Origin: Cryptomeria japonica
Taxonomy: Eukaryota; Streptophyta; Pinopsida; Cupressales; Cupressaceae
NCBI RefSeq assembly: GCF_030272615.1
Contig: NC_081408.1
Span: 309,912,450-309,976,449, forward strand
Length of the DNA stretch: 64,000 nt
Direction: 5' to 3'
In this document: piece after piece, positions 23,061 through 36,399 of the stretch
Layout: the number at the start of each line of letters is the position of its first letter
How positions within the stretch are numbered: the stretch's first letter is position 1
Translations under genes and position numbers: made by a program
Notes under the pieces: generated by a model
Told to the model about the DNA's origin: nothing
Database searches by the model: none
The model's input: only the letters and a program-made list of their open reading frames with translations

Positions 23061-26000
23061 CTTCTTCGTGTACATTTCTGTCAGGAACATCATCAGTAAC
23101 TGTCGATCGTGATCATCTATATCATCTTCTACTTCTTCGGTATCTTCTTCTTCCATCACATTATACATTATCAACCTTCCTCTTGGATCATGTCTAACAG
23201 CAAATGACCAACCTGGTTTATGTGGAACCTCTGAGTAAAATACCTGCTCACATTGACTTGGAAGAACATAGGGCTCATCCCCAACTAGTTCAAACAACCT
23301 TGTATTAACCATTGTAAATCCATTATCATGTTCGATAACAGTTCTATCAAGATCATTTATATTCAGTCATAGCCTATACCATTTGACGACGAACAGAACT
23401 AATTTGAAGGAATTAAAGTCACACTCAAGTATATCATCCAAAATTCCATAGTATCAATTTAGAGACACTTGAGGATGTATGTCATTTCTAGATGAAATAT
23501 TGGTCACCTCAAAGACTGCAGTTATCCTAGAATCACAAGTTTTCTTCGTGTCATCCAACTGTTTGATGCAAAATTTATGACCATTGCAGCACATAGCCTT
23601 GTGGTGTTTGACCCACAATATGTCTAACATATTAAAATTATTGCATCATGAGTTAATAAACATATAGGTGATTAATAAAATTATATGTACCTGTTGATCT
23701 CTTAAACTATATGCTAAATCAATTTCCCTTTGTGTAACATTGGAATCTCCATTACGATGAGCTTCTTTAACCAATGAAGTGACACCATCCCATGTTAATG
23801 CACAACCAGAATGTTGACTTCGTTCAATCCACACCATCATCCAATCAAGATTGTTTGCAATATACAAATGTAGCGCATCCCACTCCCGACCAACTGTACA
23901 AATAATTAATAGACCACTTACAACTGATTTATTTAGAAGATGAAGAATTAATTTACTACAATAACATCTTATAATTACCTCTCACTTTCTTCAATCTACC
24001 TTTCCCCATCAAGTGGTCCCCTTCAAAATTATTAATGGGGTTGGGATCCCAAATGCGATCTACGTGGATTTTTGCTACAAACTTAGGAAGATATTCAATA
24101 ATGTACACCATAGTTTGGTATACCATATATCCCTCCACCATAGAACCCCCAGGATGTGCTCTTTGTTGAACCAAATCCTTCAAAAATTTCAAGTGCCTCT
24201 CAACCATCCACATTGACCTAGTGTGTACAGGTCCACACAATTCGATCTCCTCAACTTGGTGTATGAGGTAGTGTTCTTGTGCATTGAAAAAAGTTGAAGG
24301 TAGAAACTTTTGCATTTCACACATTAGATGAGGGATTTTTCTCTTCCAATATTTTATATCTTCCTTATGGATTTCTTTAGATGACAACCACCTAATTAAA
24401 GAGATTGAAGACACAAAAATATATAAATGAGACTTTACAAAATAATATACAATATATTGCATAACAAGTAAAACAAATGGCAAATATAATATCTATACAA
24501 CAAATTGAACAAACATCACTACTTACCTCATGTATTTTCCAAGATCATATATGACTTGCTTGATATTATTGTCAAAGTGGTCTGGGAGAGATAGAGGTAG
24601 AACGTACTGCAACAATTATAAAATGATCTTAACATTATTTTCTAACATAATACAATGAAAAGTACATGCGCAGTATACAAATATATAGTAAATACACAAG
24701 AACACAAATTACCTTAATGAAGGTATGCCAATCATGTGTTTTCATCCCTAGCCCAAATTCACTCTTCTTTGATATGAGTTTGTTTATGTTCGTAGCAAAT
24801 CCTGTGGGAAATCAAATTTTTCGTATGACTTCTTTTATAGAATTGCTTTGCTGCTTCGTTAATAACCAAGGAAGGGCACTTATATTAATCTGATCTCCAT
24901 TGCTATTTGATTGAATGACATTTTTCATTGCATGATTGGATTCCACAATGTCACTACAAATTTTGATAATTTTTTCTTTGTCACACCTTCCATCCAATAT
25001 TTTCCATAATGTCTCTGTTATATTCTTTCCAATATGCATTGTATCAAACAAATGCACAATTTGTAGCTGCTCGTAGTAAGGCAACCTACTGAATTATCTG
25101 GGATAACGTTTTAGTCCCTTTGGAAGGTGGCCATCCATGCCTTGATGACCTTGAGTATCATCAATTACATCATTAGTAAACAAAACACGATAGAAAAATT
25201 CAAATTCCAAACATAAACCATTAGATGGAATGACATTACCTTGACGATTAATTCTATTATATTCCAACTTCCATAAGTGAGGAGTCATTCTTCGTGGCTT
25301 TGATGTAGTCTCTTCTTTTCCATTGAAAATATGTTTTTCAGTATTCCGATACTTATGATTTTTGTGAAGGAAGTGCCTATACTCATCAAACACCTCCTTT
25401 CCTAAACTTTTTGAATGACGGGATTTCATCTTTGGACCACAAACTGGACATGCAAGTTTTCCCTTTGTTTGAAGACCTACAAGATAATGTATAATTCTAT
25501 TAAATCTATTAATTTTTATAATTATAATTATCATGCGCAACTTGAACACTATAACATACCACAAAAATGTGTTAGACCTAGGGCATCATGTATTGTCCAT
25601 ACAAGCATTGCATGGAATTGAAATTGTCTTTGTCCTATTGGTCTAGAGATGTCATACATGGTCACACCATTCCATAACTCTAGCAACTCATCGATAAGAG
25701 GCTCCATATATACATTCATATCTTTAACTTGGTACTTGCCTAGTGGAATGAACAAAAACATTACATAATTATTATGACCATTTTACTGCAATATTTATAA
25801 TTAAATGTAGATGACTATTAAATAATAAAATACCTAGAACAATCATTGCCAACATTATGTGCTTCCTCTTTATTGACATCCATGGAGGAATATTATTGTT
25901 GATAACAAAAATAGGCCACACTAAGTAAATAGATCTCAACTCTCCAAATGGATTGACACCGTCCGCTGCCAATGAAAGCCTGACATTATGAGGTTCTTCT

Positions 26001-27161
26001 TTAAAGTGTGGCCACTTTTCCTCTATGTCCATAAATGTTGAACCATCTGCAGGAATTTGAATAATGTCATCTTGACTTCTATTGCATGCATGGTAATCCA
26101 TAAATTGTGCCAAGCTAGTGCACCTGAATAATTGTTGCATATGTGGAATAATGGGAATATAACGAAGAACCTTGCAAGGCACCTTTTTTGTTATTTGATC
26201 TGTTTGATATCTACTGATATGACATTCAGGGCATTCTATTGCAAATTCATGTTGTTTATGATATATAATATGATCATTGGGACACACATCTATTGTTTGA
26301 TACTCCATTCCAATATCTTTCATAATGGCAGATAATTCTCGGTATGAGCGAGGTAGAATATTTGATGGTGGTAAGAAAAACTCACCTATCAATCTACAAC
26401 AAAAAAAGAAGTTTGAGGTGTTAATATAAAGAATATTAATGGTACATGATTCACCATTTGTTAACTGTAATGACATGTATGACACACCTTAACATACGTG
26501 AGATTGTTATGTTGGATAAACCATTCATAACCTTCAAGTTCACTAATAACAATACAATAGAGAGAAGAGTTGTTTGGGAGCCTTTGTAAAGGGGCTCATA
26601 TGCCTTCTCAAGAAGAGGTAAATCATGAACATCAAGGTCATCCTGATCATCATGATCAGTTGTGCCAGTACTAAATGTGTCATGGATCAATGTATTTGTA
26701 CCATCATCTTCAATTGTGTTTTTTGGTGCATGATCGTCATCTTCCATGGGATCATTATCTTCAGCTTTGATATTCACACCTCCATGTTCCTCCACTTTGA
26801 AAACCATATTCTCAGGGTTTTGTTGATCCATACCATGTGCTCCAGGGTGCTCCACCTATATAAAATTGATATACATAAATAAACCGTGATCATGATCTCA
26901 TTATTAAGTGATTTCTTATGTATATAAATTGTTAAAATGATATAATGAACAACTTACCAGTGGATGATAATCATGTCCCCCTTCAATGTGACCATGCTGC
27001 CTACAATGTTTCTTAGCTATTTTGATTAGAAGTCTTCTAGTCTTTAAGCCCTTACAAATTTTGCAGGGACAATAACATTTCCCATCACCTTTTCTTTTCA
27101 AGTTGGACCATAATCTAGCAATTGTCTCCTTATTTTGTTCTTCGCTAATATTATCTGACAT

Positions 27162-28240
27162 GGTCTTTCTTCATAGGCAAAAAAATCAGGCTATGGAAAC
27201 TTCAGCGCAAAAGCTTCACAAAAATTGCAAATCGAACCAAAACCATTTAACTCTTCTTTTTCATCTTAAAACATTGAACTTAATAGAGAACGTATTTAAT
27301 GTAGCTGATTGTGTGAATTTCTGAGCATTATGTCTGCAAATTCTTACTAAAAGTTTGCCTATTGTAGACTTTCTGAGAGACATTTTTTAGTATTCTAAGC
27401 TAATTAGGCCATGAAAAGACGGTTTTACACCTTCCAAGGGTTAGAGAACAAGGTTTACAAAAGTTGCTCATAAGGAGTATGCAACATTGACAACTTTTCC
27501 TTTCCTGCTTTCTACAAACACATCTTTAGTATGAAAACCAATTACATTCTAGAACATGAGAACATGTCTATCATTAGAGACACAAGAGAATCACATTATC
27601 CCTACACAAAAAGGCATTGGCAATTACAAAACAATAAGTTGTTCACTGTCAAGTTAATTATGACTGCATTTTTGCCCTTTCATTGGTTTTTCACTTTGGA
27701 CCTGCACTTTACACTATCTAAACTCTTTCCCAAAGGTCTAATTTGTGCTCTTTATTAATGCCCTATCTTTGGATGCTTGTTGTCCTTCATACCTGCTATT
27801 TGGAAGAGGAAGATAGCATAAAAAACTTCAACAAAAGTGTAAAAATCAGTCATAATTGACTGTGACAGCCAGCTGGGCATTACTACTTTGCCTAAAAGAT
27901 CATTAATTGATCTTGGCAACCTCAAAACCCATGGGTAGGGTCAAAAACCACTCCTTGATCTTGTTTGCAAACAAATAGAAGGATGTTTAAAGCTTTACAA
28001 ACTCCAATGTATGGTGGAGAGTAAGCAAGTGAATGGAAATCAACTCCAAAATAGTGACTCACTAGTATTCTAAATGATCATTTGACTAAAGCTACAAACA
28101 TTAACATGATGCGTTTCTAGCATGTCTACATGAATATCTATGGTTACTGTAATGTATTTCTATCATCATGAGATTTCTACTTTTTTGGTCAATTTAGAAT
28201 AGGATGTGTGTAGATGTATATATGTAACCACAGTTATTAC
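27162..28240. other. upstream region of TNP2, no gene recognised
   Basis: This holds the presumed promoter and 5' leader of the TNP2 gene on the - strand. I see no clear TATA box at the expected place and no supported ORF. The right part merges with the gypsy remnant. Confidence 0.4.
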
Positions 28241-30770
28241 TTTTGACACATCAAATAGACCTACAATTCTAGGTACTAGTTTGGCTAATTTTCCCAATGA
28301 TATAGAACTCTTATGAGGTTTAACCCTCAAAAAGACTTTGTTTTGAAAGTCCCATTCTTACATGCATAGCTCTTCTATATGTTTTCTACCTCCTTTAACC
28401 ACCCCTTGGTTAATCTCATTTCATCATGTATCTCCTAAGAATATTTGAACCAATTCCAATCTTGTCTTCAACTAGATATCCCAAATGATATGTGTACAAC
28501 ACTTTCATCCATAAAGATATTTAAATGGTGTCATACCCAAAGATGCATGATAGGAGTTATTATATGCAAACTCTTCCAATGGAAGATACTCCTCCAATGT
28601 AGACTATTAATCCATGGAATACATCCTAAGGAGGTCTTGGACTACTTGCTTCACTATCTTTGTTTGTCAATTTGTCTGTGGATAGTATGTCAAACTAAAA
28701 TTCAATATTATCCCAAATATTTCATTCAATATTTTCCAAAATTTAGAAATTATATGAGTATCTCATTTTGATATGATCATCTCAAGTACTCAATTCAAAT
28801 GAAATATCTCTTAGATAAACTTCTTAGCTAACGTAAACAATCCATCCTGAAAAATCCTTTGGGTGAAGTATGCTACCTTGGTCAACTTATCCACAACTAC
28901 CAAAATGACATCATGTTTATTCTTTTATATCAGCAACCCTTAAATAAAATCCATGCTAATAACTTGTCATTTATATTTAAGTATGTCATGTGAGTAAACA
29001 AACCCTACTAGGTGTATATGCTTAGTCTTGGCTTGTTTGCAGTCCAATCATCAAGCTACAAATTCAATCTCATCCTTCTTGATTCTTGGCTAAAAATATA
29101 AAGATCTCAATTTTCCTACCATCTTGGCTAGTCCTAGGCACCTTGAATAAGGTGTGTTGTGGATCTCCTCTAACATCAACCTCCTCAAATCCCTAAGTTT
29201 AGAATGTACATTCTCCCTTGGTATCTTAATAATCCATCTAACTAAAACAAATATCTATTGAATCGATGGTGCAAGGGGTTTTTCTCTACATCTTTCTCCA
29301 TTATGGAATAATATCTTTGAAGATTATGAACCAATTTCTCAAATTAGACCTTTTAATAATAATGGCTGCTAGATGCCTTCTTCTACTAAGGGCATCTATT
29401 TTTCTATGTTTCATCTCCTTGTAGTAATCATGTTTGCACTCCAATCATCAAGCTACAAATTCAATCTCATCCTTCTTGAGTCTTGGCTAAAAATATAAGA
29501 TCTCAATTTTTCTACCATGGTGTGTTGTGGATCTCCTCTAAGATCAACTTCCTCAAATCCCTAAGTTTAGAATGTACATTCTCCCTTGGTATCTTAATAA
29601 TCCATCCAACTTAAATAAATATCTATTAAATTGATGGTCCAAGGGGTTTTTCTCTACATCTTTCTCCATCATGGAATAATCTCTTTGAAGATTATGAGCC
29701 ACTTTTTCAAATTAGACCTTGTAGTAATCATGGCTGCTAGATGCCTTCTTCTACTAAGAGCATCTATTTATCTATGTTTCATCTCCTGAATGTATTCAAT
29801 CCCAAATTTATATTCAATAAGAAACTATATCCATCTATTTTTGTGAGCATTGAGATTGGGTTGAGTAAATATATATTTAAGGCCTAGGTCATCCATCTTC
29901 AATTCAAAAGGCTTACCCAAAAGATAGTGCCTCTACATCTAATGGACATGAACTATGGCTAATAACTCTAGGTCATGGGATGTAAAGTTTAACTTATATT
30001 ATTTCAACTTGGACTAGACTAATAAGAAACCACTTGCCCATTTTGCATTAGCACTCCTCCTACTCCTTATCTTAATTCATTTTGTTATCACCATGAATTA
30101 CCCATTTGGATTAGCTATAGTCAATATAGGATCTGAAATGAGCTTCTTCAAAAATTGGAAAGCTTGGTCACACTTCTCATTCCACTCAAATATTTTCCCT
30201 TTCTGTGGAGTGAAGTGATTGGTGCTACAATTTTAGAGAATCCTTATACAAACTTATTGTAGTATCTTGCAAGTCCCATGAAGCTCTAGATTTTAGTTAC
30301 ACTATGTGGCGTAGGCAACCCCACAATTGCTTTTATTTTCTCTAGATCAACTACAATCCCTCCCACTAAAATCATAAGGTGTAGATAATTCACCTTGTCC
30401 TTGTAGAAAGTACACTTGAATAGCTTACCAAAGATCTTATTCTCGCTTAAGAATTATAAAACTATCCTCAATCTCTTGGTGCAATGTTCAATAAATTCAT
30501 GAAAGTTGTAGCATTATTTGACTCAAATGACACTAATGTGAAATCATGGTAGCCATAATAAGTCCTAAAATCTATCTTTTAAATATCCTCTTCCTTAATC
30601 CTCAATTTGTGGTAGCCATATCTAAGGGACCTATCTTAGATAATATTATAGATCATCTCATATGATCAAAGAGATCATTAATCCTTCATAGGGGATACCC
30701 ATTCTTGATTTTTACCTTCACAATTTATCAGACTTCACAATTTTCTGAGGTGTTTGAAATGAGCGATTAG
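28240..30770 (-). mobile_element. degraded chromovirus-type Ty3/gypsy remnant inside the CACTA element
   Basis: Read on the - strand, pieces are recognisable through many stops: RT near 30300-30720 (KNGYPL...DLFDHMR, FSKIGPLDM, LGLIMATM), RT/RNase H junction FTPQKGKIFEWNEKCDQAFQFLKKLI (30150-30225), integrase CKQAKTKHIHL...VISMDFI and HDVILVVVDKLTKVAYF (28860-29040), YHPQTN and [24 protein letters not shown] (28500-28700), and a C-terminal SYACKNGTF part (about 28290-28370). This is the chromovirus type of gypsy pol. It is much older than the CACTA transposase exons around it. Confidence 0.75.
29033..29787 (+). repeat. tandem duplication of about 398 bp in the gypsy remnant
   Basis: TGTTTGCA(G/C)TCCAATCATC begins both copies (29033-29426 and 29431-29787); they then run parallel through AGAATGTACATTCTCCCTTG and CATCTATTT(T/A)TCTATG. 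The second copy has an internal deletion of about 40 bp. Confidence 0.85.
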
Positions 30771-30913
30771 GTCAAAAAAATTATGGTATGTGTTGTTTTT
30801 TGAATTTGGTAAACTAATGTTTGGGTATGTGTTGTTTTGAATTGAGCAAGTTGGAAATTAAATGTTTGTGTATGTATGTTCTATCAAATTGACCAATTAG
30901 TTGGCATATGCAG

Positions 30914-31185
30914 GTATTTATGGGCTAAGAGGTGTGCAAGTCCCTTATCCTCTCCAAACAGTGTTCACGAGATGGGGTAGTGATCCCTTCAGCCTCGGTT
31001 CCTATTCACATGTTGCAGTTGGGGCATCTGGCCGTGATGACTATGATATATTAGTAGAGAGCATGGGAGATGGTAGGGTTTTTTTTGCAGGAGAGGCCAC
31101 CAATAGGTGTTACCCTGCAACAATGCATGGTGCATTATTGAGTGGCTTGAGGGAGTCAGCAAACATTTTAGCTAGAATCAGTTAA
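30914..31185 (+). pseudogene. captured last exon of an FLD/LSD1-like histone demethylase gene
   Basis: On the + strand, directly after a TATGCAG splice acceptor, an open frame of 90 codons ends with TAA at 31183-31185. It reads RWGSDPFSLGSYSHVAVGAS, DDYDIL, DGRVFFAGEATNRCYPAT and MHGALLSGLRESANI, the conserved C-terminal end of the amine-oxidase domain of plant LSD1-type H3K4 demethylases (LDL/FLD), including the FFAGEAT segment near FAD. One extra Arg before DDYD is unusual. About 150 bases of intron-like sequence precede the acceptor, so it was copied as DNA, not from mRNA. Only this final exon is present, so it is a fragment, opposite in strand to the transposase genes and 0.3 kb from the right terminus. 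Confidence 0.85.
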
Positions 31186-31347
31186 GAAGGTGATTGTCAC
31201 TAATAGATTTTATTGGAACGAGAATAACAATGAATCCACCATACATACATACCAGGAAACAAAGATGAGGCCAGAGGTGGACAAAAGCGAGCTAGAGGTG
31301 GAAACTTCAACCAAAAACCCTTACTTGCAGTGCAGAGATCGCTCCAG

Positions 31348-31362
31348 CGGGGGGGGGGGGGG
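31348..31362 (+). repeat. poly-G run
   Basis: A run of about 13 G downstream of the captured exon. Confidence 0.9.
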
Positions 31363-31410
31363 TGACTTGCTTTCAAAATGAAAATACGTTGTCTTTTTTT
31401 GTTTTTAATA

Positions 31411-31497
31411 AAATGCCCGATGTCGTCGAAATTCCGACAAACACGGGCATTTTCAAAAAAAAAAATCAAATTTTCACACAATGCTCCTTGTCCGTCG
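31411..31497 (+). repeat. right subterminal palindrome of the CACTA element
   Basis: AAATGCCCG (31411) pairs with CGGGCATTT (31444-31452) around GTCGAAATTCCGAC, the same near-palindromic motif as at the left end. A GTCCGTCGGACT inverted repeat follows at 31489-31500. Likely subterminal protein-binding repeats. Confidence 0.7.
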
Positions 31498-31522
31498 GAC
31501 TTTGACCCCAAATGTATTAGTA
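31498..31522 (-). repeat. right terminal inverted repeat of the CACTA element
   Basis: Read outward-in on the - strand it starts TACTAATACATTTGGGGTCA, pairing with 13292-13316. Confidence 0.9.
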
Positions 31523-31525
31523 CCA
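31523..31525. other. right target-site duplication (CCA)
   Basis: Second copy of the CCA found at 13289-13291. Confidence 0.93.
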
Positions 31526-32409
31526 AAACTCTTCTTCCCTTTTTATAATATTATGATACTTAGCCATCACCTCATTTTCCTCTCCGATAGAAACCTCAGT
31601 ATGACCACTGGTTTGGATTTTATCATGTATTTCCTTTAGCTCTAGCTAGATTACAGACTTGGCAGCGAAGAGGTCCCCCAAAACTTCCTTATTCCATTTC
31701 TTAACATTATCTTTCACGTGCCTTAATTTTTTCACCATTCTATACATTGTTGTCCCTTTGACATCAATCGACCACCAGTTCTTAATGGCCTTCTCAAGGT
31801 TAGGGTGATCCAAACACATCCTTTCAAATATGAAAGGGAAATTCCTTTTACCATTTATATTCTTTGCCATAAACACCACAGGAAAGTGGTCCGATCCTAT
31901 TTGTGTAAAAGATGAAAGAGAGCATTGATACTTGCTAAACTAGTCATTTGAGATAAGGGCCCTATCAAGTCTGACTTGAATAAGATCTCCTCCAGATCTA
32001 TGGTTAGTCCAAGTAAATTTGGCCCCTTGGAGATCAATATCATGCAGCCCCTAGTTATTAATAAAGGACAACCAGTCCAATGTGCTATCTAATTGAGGCA
32101 GGGCTCCCCCAAAATTCTCACTATCACGGAGAGGGGTATTGAAGTCCCACATCACCAACCACCAATCATCCTTGAGAGGAGATCTTATTTCCTCCAACTT
32201 TTTCCAAAATTTGTATCTGCCTAGTTTTTTATTAGGAGCATAAATATTAGTCAAGAGCCATGAAGTACCATCCCCTATGTGATGAAACCTTATAAAAGCC
32301 ACATTATTATCTTGCTTCATAGGTTCTCCTCTGACCCACTTAAGGTTCCAAAAAATGACAATACCCCCTGAAGCACCATCAGAGCTGCATCCTAAAATCC
32401 CCCCATCCT
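31526..32409 (-). mobile_element. LINE unit A, 5' half (endonuclease part)
   Basis: This continues the LINE interrupted at 13291. On the - strand the APE-type endonuclease reads DGASGGIVIFWN, WLLTNIYAPN, then VMWDFNTPL (catalytic GDFN changed to WDFN), and QIGSDHFPVV with the SDH motif intact (31880-31900), followed by FPFIFERMCLDHPN and WNKEVLGD. It is 5'-truncated: the first third of the endonuclease is missing and AT-rich flank begins at 32410. Confidence 0.88.
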
Positions 32410-33360
32410 TATGTTTTATTTTTATAACTACACCTACCAACCAAATTATTATTTCATATATGATGTATTCGATTGATGTCTATGCTCATTTAAATTAAAT
32501 TAATTTAATTGTTATCAAAGAGATCAAAATTTTTACCTTAAAAAATATTTATATTTAGAATATTTGTAAAATTATTCTATTAAAAAAAAAAAATTAATAC
32601 AATTATTAATAACTAGTTAAGTAATATTCACTACAATAGTATTGTCTTCATGTAATTTGAATTTTTTTATTTGATTTATAAGCTTTAAAAAAATGGATCT
32701 TAGTAGTTGAGGAAGGTAGTTGGATAATTTTTTTTTATGTATAATATTTTCGTAAATAATTCAATTTTGCATGTATATTACTCAAGCTTTAACTAAAATT
32801 AAATAAAAGGACCTGTGATTGTTGGAAGAATTAATATTATTTTCATCATGCTTGTAAATATTGAATAGTATAATATTTTTTTATTGAAAAAATATATAAA
32901 GAAATTTCTAGAACTTATAACCTAAATTTTTTTTGAAATATTAAATAATGTTAAATAAAATAATTTTTGGTTGCTGGGAAATTTATCAACATTTTCACAC
33001 TATTAGTAAATTTGTTGACAATATAACCTTAATTCATTGAGAAAATATATAAACGAATTTCTTGAAGTTTATTTGATTCGTAAATGTTGAAATTGATGGA
33101 TCTTAGAACTTGAGGAAGGTAATTGGGAAAGCTTATTTTACTTATAAACTTTTGAAAATGTTAGTTCTTAATAATCAAGAAATATTATTTCATGAATAAT
33201 TTTTTTCAAATAGTTCAATTTTATCTTTAAATTGCTCAAACTTTAAATAAAGTTAAATAAAAGAATTATTGTTGGGAGTACTAATACCATTTCAATCATG
33301 TTTGTATATATATTGAATAATAGAATCTTTTTTGGTTGAAAAAATATATAAATATATTTC
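32410..33360. repeat. AT-rich repeat R, copy R1 (flank of LINE unit A)
   Basis: Noncoding, matching 37056-38004 almost base for base and 41660-41902 plus 58739 onward with more differences. It ends at the tandem-duplication junction (33361). Internal units such as GTTAAATAAAAGAAT recur. Confidence 0.85.
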
Positions 33361-33813
33361 TAGAGGGAGACGACTAGTAGTACATCCTTCTATTGAGTTG
33401 GTTACAGATGTCCATAGAAATTGGGATATTCAAGCTCCTTAAAAAATCACACTTTTCCTTACTATTGCAAGAATGAGATGCAAGATTCAAATTGTAATTG
33501 ATTATAAGCAGTGAGCTTTAGGCAGTTGGCCTTCCTACATGTGTAGGCCCCTATTGCAAGTAATATTCATTTATTTAAGCGTTTCCTAGACTCAAAAGCT
33601 ATAGCCTTACCATCCTGCATAAGAACTGCTCCTAAACCCTCTAGGGAAGCATCTGTGCCCAAGATTATGTTTTATCTTAGCCCACACCACTTCAGGGGAG
33701 TTAGTAGAATTCCTGAAGATTTTGTTATTCCTTTCTTTCCATATACCCCATAGGATATATGACAAAGAGAAGTCCCATTGTTTCCTAATAGTTGTATTTT
33801 TGGTTCTACAAGA

Positions 33814-34404
33814 CTAGCTCTTGAAACAATCTTGAATTGACTCGGGAAACACCCAATATAGGCCCCAAGACTGAAAAAACATCGACCAGATAGGTTGGAC
33901 AAAAGGACAGTGAAGAAACATGTGGTTCGTGGATTCTTCATCATTAAGGCATAAATAACATATGTTAGGGATGCAAAATCCCCTCTTTCTCAAGTTATCT
34001 GTGGTTAGAATTTCATTTTCTCGAAGAATCCAAACAAAAATATTGATTTCGGGAGTCAAATCTAAATACCAAGATTTGGTCCAGCAAGGGATAGGGTCTT
34101 GAGATTGAGCCATCAAAAGGATAGCATAAGCCATTGAGTAATTCCTTGAAAAAGTACCAACCCACACCAGGTAGTCCTCCCTTCTAGCAGTATTGACAAC
34201 CTGGTTGAGTTTCAAATTAATATGCTTAAGGATAGAATCAATAGTGCTCAGGTCCACCCACTTCTGATTACTACAGTAGTCAGCAACTTTGGCCCAAAAC
34301 CTTTTCTTGCTAGCTTGAATGATCATTGGAGGAATAATATAATCATTGGGGAGCACCTCCAATCTAGGAATCATCCTAGATATCAACCTTTCTACCATTA
34401 CCAA
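33814..34404 (-). pseudogene. LINE zf-RVT region, unit B
   Basis: One open frame of 196 codons: ASKKRFWAKVADYC, LVWVGTFSRNYSMA, TPEINIFVWILRENEILT, RKRGFCIPN-x-CYLCLNDEES-x-NHMFLHCPF. Same domain as unit A; the stop that splits unit A is absent, so that stop arose after the duplication or was lost here. Confidence 0.82.
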
Positions 34405-34771
34405 TGGGCCACACTTTGCCCCAACTCACAATATCTTTGGTATGATTAACACTATTCCATATGGTTGAACCTTCCAGGATCTTATCTGATTAGAAAATCC
34501 TCCATGGTAGGGTTCAAACTTAAGTGTTTATCCTTCCAAATTTCATTCCATTCACTTTTTCCCTGATAGATTCTCCAAATTTGTTTGGACAGGAGAACTT
34601 TATTCAAAGTTTTAAAGCTTCTCAGACCAAGCCCCCCTACCTTTTTTTGTTTGCAAACTTTATCCTAGGTAACGAGGGCAATTCTTTTCTTCTCTTCAAC
34701 CCTGGACCATAGGAAAGATTTTTGAATTTTTTCAATTGCATCAGCAAATTTCCCTAGAATTTTGAAGAAAA

Positions 34772-35947
34772 TTAAGGCATAACTGGAAGACTTTGAAGAG
34801 AGAATTTTAGGAGATGGATTTCACCAGCTTGGATAAGATGGGTTCCTTTCCACCCTATTAGCTTCTTGCTAAATCTATCAACAAGACTATTCCAGAAAGA
34901 TTCTATAGGTTTTGTGGCTAGGGGGAGACCCAAGTAGATACAAGGAGGCTGGAAGATTTGGCATCCCAAGATGGGAGCCATCCTAGTCTATCTTTCATCT
35001 AGAGTGTTGAAGAAGAAAAGAGAGCTTTTCTCCCATTTGATCGCTTGACCTGAGGCAACCCTCTAAGTGTTGAGACAGTTCCTCAAATTATTTGCTTCTC
35101 TAATTGAAGATGTACCCATAAGGATAGTATCATCAACAAATTGTTGGTGGGAGCATGCGTTAAATCTCGAGGAGGGAGAAGTTCCCACCAAAAGACCCTA
35201 AGAAATGAATTTGCTAATGTTTTTGCCCAGAGATTCAACCAAAATAATGAAGAGAATAGGGGAGATGGGTTCCCCCTGTTTGATGCCTCTAGAAGATTTA
35301 ACAAAAGGGGAGGGTATACCATTCACAATGATAGAGAAAGAGGGGATACAAATGAGTTGATCAACCAGTGCAATAAATTTTCCACAAAAACCAAAAGCTC
35401 TCAACATCTTGTCCAAAAACCCCTAGTCCACTCAGTCAGAGGCCTTAGATAAATCTAGCTTCATCAGGAAGCCCTATTTCTTTGAGTCCACCAGTGAGAG
35501 AATAATTTCATGAATAGTGATGATGGAGTCAAGGATTTGTCTACTAGGCACAAAGCCACTTTGTTGGGGTGAGATAATGGAAGGAAGAACTACAAGAAAT
35601 ATGTTCATCATCACCTATGAAATGATCTTATAGAAGGAGTTACACAAGATGATCAGTTTGAATTGATCCATTGAGTCAGCCCTAAGTCATTTAAGGATTA
35701 AAACCAAAAACATAGCATTAAGTTCATTTAAGATAATCCTTGCCCTAAAAAATTCTTGGACTCCCTTAACCAAATCCTTCCTAATAATACTCCAAAAATT
35801 CTGAAAGAAGAACATTGGGAACCCATTGGGCCCAGGGGATTTATTGCCTTCAAAGTAAAACACTACCATATTGACTTCTTCTTCAGAAGGAATGGCAACT
35901 AGGGAGTTGTTATGTTCTTCATTAATAAGGGAAGGAATGGTCTCCAA
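34772..35947 (-). pseudogene. LINE reverse transcriptase, unit B
   Basis: Motifs as in unit A: GFPMFFFQNFW, SSRGIKQGEPISPILF, FVDDT, YLGLPLATKP. The unit A QGDP box is QGEP here. Several stops and shifts. Confidence 0.85.
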
Positions 35948-36399
35948 GAGAGTTCTCTAGGAAAGATCATCCAACCTATCATCTGCAAAAAGAAGGGAAT
36001 TGAAAAATTTCCTGGCTTCATACCTAATCTCATCATCCTTTCAAGTAACAATTTCTCCAATCCTCAATTTAGAGATCTTGTTAGCAGCCTTGTGTTTCAA
36101 GGTAGTCATATGGAATAATCTTGAGTTTCTATCCCCCTCTTTGAGCCATAATGACCAGGAATGTTATTTCCAAAACTCTTCTTCCCTTTTGATAATATTA
36201 TTATACTTAGTCATCACCTCATTTTCCTCTCTGATAGAGACCTTAATATAACCACTGGATTGGACTTTATCATGTATTTCCTTTAGCTCTAGCTAGATTA
36301 CAACTTTGCAGTGAAGGGATCCCCCAAAACTTCCTTATTCCATTTCTTAACATTATCTTTCACGTGCCTTAATTTTTTCACCATTCTATACATTGTTGT

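Noticed and set aside
30914-31185. Functional host FLD/LSD1 gene
   Set aside because: Only the last exon is present, within a transposon, with no upstream exons in the preceding gypsy-derived sequence.
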